Below are positions 32,487 to 39,912 of a stretch of DNA of 39,912 bases, one piece after another; position 1 is the first letter of the stretch, and each line of letters begins with the position of its first letter. The DNA comes from Desulfuromonas sp. TF. Its GTDB lineage: Bacteria; Desulfobacterota; Desulfuromonadia; Desulfuromonadales; ATBO01. Where the stretch lies: the NCBI RefSeq assembly GCF_000472285.1, contig NZ_KI421427.1:4806-44717 (forward strand). The letters are read 5' to 3'. The notes under the pieces were generated by a model. It worked only from the letters and a program-made list of their open reading frames with translations, ran no database searches and had not been told where the DNA came from. Both the position numbers and the translations under genes were made by a program.

Positions 32487-33998
32487 ATGGATTTGAAGGT
32501 CAAACGAGGAGAACCGCTGAAACAGAAAACCCCTTGTCTTGTGCTCAGTGCCTTGGAGGGCAAGCTTCGCACTCCGCTTCTCAAGGAGCTCGATCAGGTT
32601 CTCGATGGCGCGCTCACCCGCGCGGTGAGGGATAAAGAATTTTCCGGCAAACAGAAGGAAACCCTCCTGCTTCATCCGGGCAAGCGCCTGCCGGCCGAGA
32701 GAGTGCTGCTGGTAGGGCTGGGAAAGGAAAAAGGCGCCGGACTGGAGCGGTTGCGGCAAGCCGCAGGGACGGCGGCGAACTTCCTTCAGAACCGCAAGGT
32801 CACCTCCTTCGTTTTCGATCTCCCCTCCCTGCCGCTGCGGCGTATCAGCCCTCAGGATCTGGCTCACGGGATCACCGAGGGAATCACCCTGGCTTCGTAT
32901 CGTTTCGACCGCTACCGGACGGAAAAAAGAGAAGAGCTTCCGCCCCAGCTTCAGGAGAGCTGGCTTCTGGTCGATAAACAGGCTCAGGTCAATGACATGG
33001 AACAGGGCATCGCCCGGGCTCTCGCCATCTGCCGGGGGGTCATGCTCGCCAGGGACCTGGTGAACATGCCCGGGAATGTCAAATCTCCCGATTTTCTCGC
33101 TCAGCAGGCTCGGGCCATCGCAGAGGAAACGGGCCTCAAGTGCACGGTCCTGGAGCAGAAGGAGCTGGAGGAGGAAGGTCTCGGCGCCATGCTCGGCGTG
33201 GCCCAGGGAAGCGTCAGGGAACCCCGGCTCATTATTCTTGAATACCGCGGCGGCAACAGTGATGCCCGCCCAGTGGCGCTTATCGGCAAGGGGGTGGTCT
33301 TCGATGCCGGGGGGATTTCCCTGAAACCCGCAGAAAAGATGGATGAAATGAAGATGGACATGGGTGGTGGGGCCACCGTCCTGGGCACCATGCTTGCCGC
33401 CAGTCTTCTCAAGCTTCCGGTCAACCTGGTGGGGATCGTTCCCGCCGTGGAAAACCTCCCCTCCGGCAGCGCCATCCGTCCCGGCGACATCCTGACCTCG
33501 CTCTCCGGCCGAACGATAGAAGTTCTCAATACGGATGCCGAAGGACGCCTCATCCTGGCCGACGCACTGACCTACGCCAAGCGATTTGATCCGAGGGTCG
33601 CCATCGACCTGGCCACGCTCACCGGCGCCTGCGTCATCGCCCTTGGCCACCACGCCACCGCCATCCTGGGAAATCATGAAGGCCTTATCCGGCAGTTGAT
33701 CAGCGCCGGAGAACAAACGGGCGAACGCCTCTGGCAACTGCCTTTGTGGGAGGATTATGCCGCCCAGATCAAAAGCGACATCGCCGATCTCAAAAACATC
33801 GGGGGTCGTCCCGCGGGAACCATTACAGCCGCCGCCTTCCTGCAAAAGTTCGCCGAGGAGTTTACCTGGGCTCACCTCGACATCGCCGGAACGGCCTGGG
33901 AGGAAAAGGGGCGGCCCTACACACCGAAGGGCGGTACGGGAGTGGGGGTACGGCTGCTGGTTCATTACCTGAGGCAAAGCATGCCCCCGAGGAGCTGA
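32487..33998 (+). CDS. pepA: Leucyl aminopeptidase (M17)
   Basis: 503 residues, the same length as the E. coli enzyme. A two-metal exopeptidase removing N-terminal residues from peptides in the cytoplasm. Metal and catalytic residues are in place: Lys268 and Asp273 in GKGVVFDAGG, the following SLKPAEKMDEMKMDMGG, and Asp350/Glu352 in NTDAEGRL, two residues off the E. coli numbering throughout. The N-terminal ~170 residues are the less conserved hexamer domain. The start at 32487 has AAAGGA six bases upstream; ATGs at 32472 and further upstream overlap the end of glpD and have no ribosome site. Confidence 0.93.
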   Translation: MDLKVKRGEPLKQKTPCLVLSALEGKLRTPLLKELDQVLDGALTRAVRDKEFSGKQKETLLLHPGKRLPAERVLLVGLGKEKGAGLERLRQAAGTAANFLQNRKVTSFVFDLPSLPLRRISPQDLAHGITEGITLASYRFDRYRTEKREELPPQLQESWLLVDKQAQVNDMEQGIARALAICRGVMLARDLVNMPGNVKSPDFLAQQARAIAEETGLKCTVLEQKELEEEGLGAMLGVAQGSVREPRLIILEYRGGNSDARPVALIGKGVVFDAGGISLKPAEKMDEMKMDMGGGATVLGTMLAASLLKLPVNLVGIVPAVENLPSGSAIRPGDILTSLSGRTIEVLNTDAEGRLILADALTYAKRFDPRVAIDLATLTGACVIALGHHATAILGNHEGLIRQLISAGEQTGERLWQLPLWEDYAAQIKSDIADLKNIGGRPAGTITAAAFLQKFAEEFTWAHLDIAGTAWEEKGRPYTPKGGTGVGVRLLVHYLRQSMPPRS

Positions 33999-34032
33999 CC
34001 GGGCAGCTATTTCCCGACCAAGCACCCGGTAA

Positions 34033-34158
34033 TGCACTCGCCAAAACTCAGAGGATGGCCCTGCTACAAGGCCTTGTGGTTTTTCAGGGGCGAAGGCGTG
34101 CATATGGTATATCGAGGCCGGGAAAAACGAGTTGGGCGGACTTTTTGCGACGCCATCA
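34033..34158 (+). repeat. 126-bp dispersed intergenic repeat, longer copy
   Basis: Its first 27 and last 10 bases recur, joined together and inverted, at 8901-8937. The ends resemble each other as imperfect inverted repeats (about 11 of 16 positions when one end is complemented), as in miniature mobile elements. It fills most of the gap between pepA and the zinc-ribbon gene. I recall similar sequence in other Desulfuromonadales intergenic regions, but that is memory and not checked. Confidence 0.6.
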
Positions 34159-34161
34159 CCC

Positions 34162-34189
34162 TTGACATGTTCTTCTTCCATGATAAATT
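34162..34189 (+). promoter_or_regulatory. Predicted sigma-70 promoter of the zinc-ribbon gene
   Basis: TTGACA at 34162-34167, a 16-base spacer and TAAATT at 34184-34189 (four of six). It lies immediately after the dispersed repeat and 33 bases before the TTG start of the 54-codon gene. Confidence 0.55.
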
Positions 34190-34222
34190 ACAACGAATTA
34201 ACCCTTTTCAAGAGGAGTCTTC

Positions 34223-34387
34223 TTGCTAAGGTACTGCGCATGGTGCGGCGAATACCAGGGCGCGACCACGGGGGAAGGGCACCAGATTCGTAAAAATGTC
34301 TGTGAAATCGACACGGCGACGATCTGCCCCTCCTGCATGACGGACCTTGTAGGTGAGGTCGTCGAAGAACCGGTCCTCCAGTCCTAG
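34223..34387 (+). CDS. 54-residue zinc-ribbon-like protein
   Basis: A short gene starting with TTG, preceded by AGGAG at a six-base spacing. The product begins [13 protein letters not shown] and continues to [12 protein letters not shown], giving Cys5-x2-Cys8 and Cys35-x2-Cys38 with another Cys at 27; the two CxxC knuckles are the pattern of a zinc ribbon. The C-terminus is acidic (EVVEEP). Function unknown; such small proteins often bind nucleic acid or act as adaptors. It has its own predicted promoter and lies upstream of two cold-shock genes on the same strand. A clear ribosome site and paired CxxC motifs make it more than a chance frame. Confidence 0.6.
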   Translation: MLRYCAWCGEYQGATTGEGHQIRKNVCEIDTATICPSCMTDLVGEVVEEPVLQS

Positions 34388-34424
34388 CCGCTCAGAAACA
34401 TGCATTTGTACTGTTACAGAACCG

Positions 34425-34452
34425 GGTGAGACCCGGCGGGGGACGTCTCACC
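34425..34452 (+). repeat. Stable hairpin upstream of the first cold-shock gene
   Basis: GGTGAGAC and GTCTCACC form a perfect eight-pair stem around a 12-base GC-rich loop, followed by an A-run. The A-run rules out a + strand terminator. It may be the 3' end structure of the zinc-ribbon message or a regulatory RNA element. The rest of 34388-34617 is AT-rich non-coding sequence holding the csp promoter. Confidence 0.4.
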
Positions 34453-34518
34453 AAAAAAAATGGGGTTGCCTCTTCCTTTGAATCTAAATTTCGATATGAA
34501 TTTTTTAACTGGATACGG

Positions 34519-34546
34519 TTGATTTTTTCTCATCAGCCGATAAAGT
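34519..34546 (+). promoter_or_regulatory. Predicted promoter of the first cold-shock gene
   Basis: TTGATT at 34519-34524, a 16-base spacer and TAAAGT at 34541-34546. The same TTGATTTTTT block forms the -35 region of the second cold-shock gene. The leader would be about 65 bases and contains a hairpin, TCCCGAA/TTCGGGA. Confidence 0.45.
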
Positions 34547-34617
34547 TTTCTAGTCGGAGTTTTCCCGAAGACATTCGGGAGTGGGGTAAGCTATCCAAAT
34601 CACAGGAGAGTATGGAG

Positions 34618-34818
34618 ATGGAAAAGGGTACGGTTAAATGGTTCAATGACGCAAAGGGTTTCGGATTCATCGAGCAGGAGGGAGGACCGGACGTTTTCGT
34701 TCACTTCTCCGCCATAGAAATGGACGGGTTCAAAACCCTGGCCCAGGGAGACCCTGTTTCCTTTACGGTCATCCAGGGTCCCAAGGGTCCACAGGCTCAG
34801 AACGTATCGCGGGCATGA
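34618..34818 (+). CDS. Cold-shock domain protein, copy 1
   Basis: 66 residues, a complete CspA-type OB-fold. RNA-binding motifs: RNP1 KGFGFI and RNP2 VFVHF, with the usual start [15 protein letters not shown]. It binds single-stranded RNA/DNA and melts RNA structure. The ATG at 34618 gives the same length as the second copy and sits nine bases after AGGAG; an ATG two codons upstream (34612) is possible. It is followed closely by its own strong terminator, so it is monocistronic. Confidence 0.93.
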   Translation: MEKGTVKWFNDAKGFGFIEQEGGPDVFVHFSAIEMDGFKTLAQGDPVSFTVIQGPKGPQAQNVSRA

Positions 34819-34849
34819 ATCAACACATGCAGCCCCATCGGTGCCCAGA

Positions 34850-34879
34850 AGAGCCCCTCTCTTTAGCGGGGCTCTTTTT
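34850..34879 (+). terminator. Rho-independent terminator of cold-shock copy 1
   Basis: AGAGCCCC, a short loop, GGGGCTCT and a T-run. A perfect eight-pair GC-rich stem 31 bases after the stop codon. Confidence 0.85.
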
Positions 34880-34914
34880 CAGCACAAAAATCTATTCTGA
34901 CTGAAATTTAATGC

Positions 34915-34944
34915 TTGATTTTTTACATTTACGCATGCTATAGG
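34915..34944 (+). promoter_or_regulatory. Predicted promoter of the second cold-shock gene
   Basis: TTGATT at 34915-34920, an 18-base spacer and TATAGG at 34939-34944. It implies a leader of about 135 bases, long as is typical for cold-shock mRNAs. Confidence 0.5.
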
Positions 34945-34978
34945 TTCGGCAAGTTCCGGTAAAGTTTGGGTCACCTCG

Positions 34979-35012
34979 AACCGCAGAGACCCCGATGGGC
35001 TATGCGGTTTTT
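34979..35012 (+). promoter_or_regulatory. Hairpin with T-run inside the leader of cold-shock copy 2
   Basis: AACCGCA at 34979-34985 pairs with TGCGGTT at 35003-35009, with an inner CCC/GGG pairing, followed by a short T-run. It looks like an intrinsic terminator but lies between promoter and gene, so it may work as an attenuator or as a temperature-sensitive leader structure. Confidence 0.45.
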
Positions 35013-35086
35013 GTATAGGATGCGGCAACCGGAGCAAACATTTTCCAGACCGGCTTGACCGGAAAGCAAAAGGAGCAAGGGGAAAA

Positions 35087-35287
35087 ATGGCAGAAGGCAC
35101 TGTTAAATGGTTCAACGACGCCAAGGGATTCGGTTTCATCCAGCAGGACGATGGTCCCGATGTTTTCGTTCACTTCTCGGCAATAAGCGGCGAAGGTTTC
35201 AAATCCCTGGCCGAAGGCGACCGGGTCAGCTTCGAGGTTTCCCAGGGGCAGAAAGGCCCCCAGGCATCGAACGTGCGCAAGCTGTAA
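35087..35287 (+). CDS. Cold-shock domain protein, copy 2
   Basis: 66 residues, co-linear with copy 1: [15 protein letters not shown] (RNP1 KGFGFI) and DVFVHFSAI (RNP2). It is an RNA chaperone of the CspA family. The ATG is preceded by AAGGAG and further purines. The two copies differ mainly in the C-terminal half ([20 protein letters not shown] against the more hydrophobic version in copy 1). It has its own long structured leader and its own terminator, so the tandem genes are independently controlled. Confidence 0.95.
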   Translation: MAEGTVKWFNDAKGFGFIQQDDGPDVFVHFSAISGEGFKSLAEGDRVSFEVSQGQKGPQASNVRKL

Positions 35288-35316
35288 ACCCAGAAGTTCA
35301 AGGTTCGATCAATTTC

Positions 35317-35351
35317 AAAAAGCTCCGCGGCGTGCCGCGGAGCTTTTTTTT
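35317..35351 (+). terminator. Strong Rho-independent terminator of cold-shock copy 2
   Basis: AAAAAGCTCCGCGG, a four-base loop, CCGCGGAGCTTTTTTT. A perfect ten-plus pair stem with A and T runs, probably active in both directions, about 30 bases after the stop. Confidence 0.92.
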
Positions 35352-35433
35352 GCGCCACCAGGGATGTTCACCTTTGCGGGATACTTCCGAACATGGCTCC
35401 CTCCGCCGCTGACCGGCTTGGTCGGCTTTGGTC

Positions 35434-35462
35434 TTGACAACCCGACCTCCCGTTGCTAACGT
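35434..35462 (+). promoter_or_regulatory. Predicted promoter of the serA-like operon
   Basis: A perfect -35 TTGACA at 35434-35439 and a 17-base spacer to a weak TAACGT at 35457-35462. It lies 65 bases before the start codon; no strong ribosome site is visible there. Confidence 0.45.
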
Positions 35463-35526
35463 ACTTTTTTGGTGAACGTGTGCTGATTTTACTCATTATC
35501 CCGCTCCCGCGAGACGCCAAACTTCG

Positions 35527-37110
35527 ATGAAGGTGCTGGTTTCCGATAAATTTTCCTCCGAGGGCCTCAAGGTTTTCGAAGAGGCTCCAGGGATCGAAGT
35601 GGATTACCGGCCGGGCCTTTCCGTTCGGGATCTCCTCGAGGCCGTCGCCGATGCGGACGCGCTGGTTGTCAGAGGAGGGACCCTGATCACGGAGGAAGTC
35701 TTCAAGGCGGCCGAGAAACTGAAAGTCGTGGGCCGAGCCGGAATCGGGGTGGAAAACATGGACCTGGCCGCCGCCAACCGCAAGGGGGTGGTCATCATGA
35801 ACACTCCTTTCGGCAGCACCACGACCACCGCCGAACATACGATCGCCATGCTGATGGCCCTGGCCCGGCAGATTCCGGCGGCCAGCCAATCGACGAAAAG
35901 CGGCCGATGGGAAAAAGATCGCTTTCTCGGGGTGGAGATTGCAGGCAAAACCTTTGGCGTCATCGGCGCAGGCAAAATCGGACGCCTGGTTGTGGAAAGG
36001 GCGATCGGTCTCAGAATGCGGCCCATCGTCTTCGACCCCTACCTTGCAGAGGATGTCGTACGTCAGATGGGGGCCGAGCAGGTTGAATTCGACGAACTCC
36101 TGAATCGAGCCGACTTCCTTTCCCTGCACATTCCCCGCAATCACGAAACGGAAGCCCTGCTGAACGAGGAGGCCTTCGATAAGATCAAACCCGGCTGCCG
36201 CGTCATCAACTGCGCCATGGGAGGGCTGATCGACGAGGCCGCTCTCGCCCGAGCCCTGGCGGACGGCAGGGTGGCCGGCGCCGCTTTGGACGTTTATGCC
36301 AAGGAGCCGCCGGAGAAGGACAATCCTCTTCTATCCATGGAGCAGGTCATCTGCACTCCGCACCTCCGCGCGGCGACGGTGGACGCCCAGGTCAATGTCA
36401 CCGTCCAGGTGGCTCATCAGATCGTCGACTTTCTGCAGAGAGGCGTGATCACTAACGCTCTCAACGTCCCTTCGATCAGCGCCGAACTGCTCGCCTCCAT
36501 CCGCCCCTACCTGGAGCTTGCCGAACGGCTCGGATCCTTCCTGACCCAGCTTTCCCCCCGAGGCCTGCAGAGCATTACGGTGGAATACGCCGGCAGCGTG
36601 ACCGAGCACCCGACCGAACCGCTGACTCTGGGTCTGCTCAAGGGCCTCCTTACCCCTATTGTCGGTTCCATGGTCAACTATGTGAACGCTCCCCACCTTG
36701 CCAGGGAGCGGGGCATCCATGTGCTTGAAACCCGGAGCAACACGGCCGAGGGTTTCTCCAATCTGATCCGCCTTACGGTGCAGGGAAGCGGGGGAAAAAG
36801 ATCGGTGAGCGGCGCCCTTTTCGGACAGGACGATTACCGCATCGTGAGGGTGGACGGCTATCAGGTCGAAGCGGTCCCCCACGGTCACATCCTTGTGCTG
36901 CACAACGACGACCGGCCGGGGGTCATCGGCTTTATCGGACAGATACTTGCCGAGGCCAAAATCAATATCGCCATGATGAACCTGTCGCGCCACAAGATCG
37001 AAGGTAAAGCCGTGTCTCTGATCAATGTGGACAGCAAGATCCCTGAAAAAACCCTCGATGCCATACGGGCGAACGAGCACATCCTCTCGGCCGTTCAGAC
37101 CAGGCTCTAA
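35527..37110 (+). CDS. serA: D-3-phosphoglycerate dehydrogenase-like protein, catalytic Arg replaced
   Basis: 527 residues, the long form with intervening and ACT domains. Family role: oxidation of 3-phosphoglycerate to 3-phosphohydroxypyruvate, the first step of serine synthesis. NAD site GVIGAGKIGRLV at ~146-157; catalytic Glu260 in KEPPEKDNP and His279 in TPHLRAAT are kept. The catalytic Arg of the usual N-x-x-R-G-G loop is Met231 here (INCAMGGLIDE), and GVDNVD is GVENMD. The C-terminal ACT domain (VLHNDDRPGVIGFIGQ) is complete. Either the enzyme is altered in activity, a different Arg serves, or a base change (ATG for AGG) is involved. It is followed by hisZ at 54 bp and purA, suggesting an operon. 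Confidence 0.8.
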   Translation: MKVLVSDKFSSEGLKVFEEAPGIEVDYRPGLSVRDLLEAVADADALVVRGGTLITEEVFKAAEKLKVVGRAGIGVENMDLAAANRKGVVIMNTPFGSTTTTAEHTIAMLMALARQIPAASQSTKSGRWEKDRFLGVEIAGKTFGVIGAGKIGRLVVERAIGLRMRPIVFDPYLAEDVVRQMGAEQVEFDELLNRADFLSLHIPRNHETEALLNEEAFDKIKPGCRVINCAMGGLIDEAALARALADGRVAGAALDVYAKEPPEKDNPLLSMEQVICTPHLRAATVDAQVNVTVQVAHQIVDFLQRGVITNALNVPSISAELLASIRPYLELAERLGSFLTQLSPRGLQSITVEYAGSVTEHPTEPLTLGLLKGLLTPIVGSMVNYVNAPHLARERGIHVLETRSNTAEGFSNLIRLTVQGSGGKRSVSGALFGQDDYRIVRVDGYQVEAVPHGHILVLHNDDRPGVIGFIGQILAEAKINIAMMNLSRHKIEGKAVSLINVDSKIPEKTLDAIRANEHILSAVQTRL

Positions 37111-37164
37111 ACCCTTCCATCAAGACCGTGCAGAAAACGGATCCGGAAAGGACCGGATGAAGTG

Positions 37165-39772
<2,608 letters not shown>

Positions 39773-39825
39773 ATTTTAAACGCGTTACCCGGTCGCCCCC
39801 CGTTGCAAAAACTGAAAAAAGGGGG

Positions 39826-39854
39826 TTGACTTGCGCGGCGGATTCCAGTATAAA
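39826..39854 (+). promoter_or_regulatory. Strong sigma-70 promoter of tRNA-Lys
   Basis: TTGACT at 39826-39831 (five of six), a 17-base spacer and TATAAA at 39849-39854 (five of six), ending 12 bases before the mature tRNA start. Confidence 0.8.
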
Positions 39855-39866
39855 TTGCAACTCGTT

Positions 39867-39912
39867 GAGCCGGTAGCTCAGTTGGTAGAGCATCTGACTT
39901 TTAATCAGATGG
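39867..39912 (+). tRNA. tRNA-Lys (anticodon UUU), 3' part outside the window
   Basis: The sequence starts GAGCCGGTAGCTCAGTTGG (acceptor strand, D stem and loop) and continues through the anticodon arm: stem TCTGA/TCAGA around loop CTTTTAA with anticodon TTT at 39900-39902, reading AAA/AAG. The variable loop, T arm and 3' acceptor strand lie beyond the window edge. Confidence 0.93.

Noticed and set aside
32448-34181. A 577-codon open frame on the minus strand
   Set aside because: It is antisense to pepA, whose metal ligands and length match the E. coli enzyme; the antisense product has no recognisable domain.
34425-34452. Hairpin considered as a Rho-independent terminator
   Set aside because: On the + strand the stem is followed by an A-run, and on the minus strand no T-run follows it, so it cannot be an intrinsic terminator in either direction.
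34536-34543. GCCGATAA, the consensus -10 of sigma-28 promoters
   Set aside because: No TAAA element is present at the required distance upstream, and no motility gene follows; a sigma-70-like pair overlapping it fits better.

Overview
The window looks like chromosome from a strictly anaerobic, GC-rich member of the Desulfuromonadales/Geobacter lineage (Desulfuromonadota). This is inferred from gene content: a class II benzoyl-CoA-reductase-like (bamB/bamC) module, an NrfD-type membrane subunit, the order serA-hisZ-purA-tRNA-Lys, many low-potential Fe-S proteins and a dispersed intergenic repeat. No rRNA is present to fix the taxonomy.

Layout. 1-4.5 kb: the end of an Hsp70-like gene, an old-yellow-enzyme-type reductase carrying a 4Fe-4S motif, an AT-rich orphan gene, a small coiled-coil protein, dihydrofolate reductase and an MFS permease. 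4.7-16.1 kb: a redox block, all on the + strand. It holds a fumarate-reductase-like Fe-S subunit, its flavoprotein, an NrfD-type membrane anchor fused to CBS domains, an IclR regulator, two tandem BamB-like tungstoenzymes that overlap by 4 bp, a BamC-like ferredoxin and a DHA2-type MFS exporter. A palindrome (ATGAAATGCTATTTCAT) lies just downstream of the predicted bamB promoter, and a near copy lies in front of iclR. This suggests one autoregulated IclR regulon. 16.3-27.6 kb: a minus-strand signalling block. Two paralogous ~1065-residue proteins (sodium:solute symporter, STAC-like linker, GAF, PP2C/SpoIIE phosphatase) flank a three-gene overlapping operon (DUF2868 membrane protein, DUF3482 GTPase, unknown membrane protein) and a broken gene with a CBS-like tail. 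28-34 kb: a 5'-nuclease fused to RNase HI, a GNAT acetyltransferase, a short TPR-like protein, GlpD and leucyl aminopeptidase. 34-35.4 kb: a 126-bp dispersed repeat, a 54-residue zinc-ribbon-like gene and two cold-shock genes with their own promoters and terminators. 35.5-39.9 kb: serA-like, hisZ and purA, then a promoter and the first part of tRNA-Lys(UUU).

How it fits together (inference). The 4.7-16.1 kb block could couple a quinone-linked flavin/Fe-S complex with a low-potential aryl-CoA-type reductase under one IclR repressor. The bamDEFGHI genes, which normally supply electrons to BamBC, are not in the window. The transporter-phosphatase pair probably reports a solute signal through serine/threonine dephosphorylation of an unseen anti-sigma antagonist. 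The rest is housekeeping.
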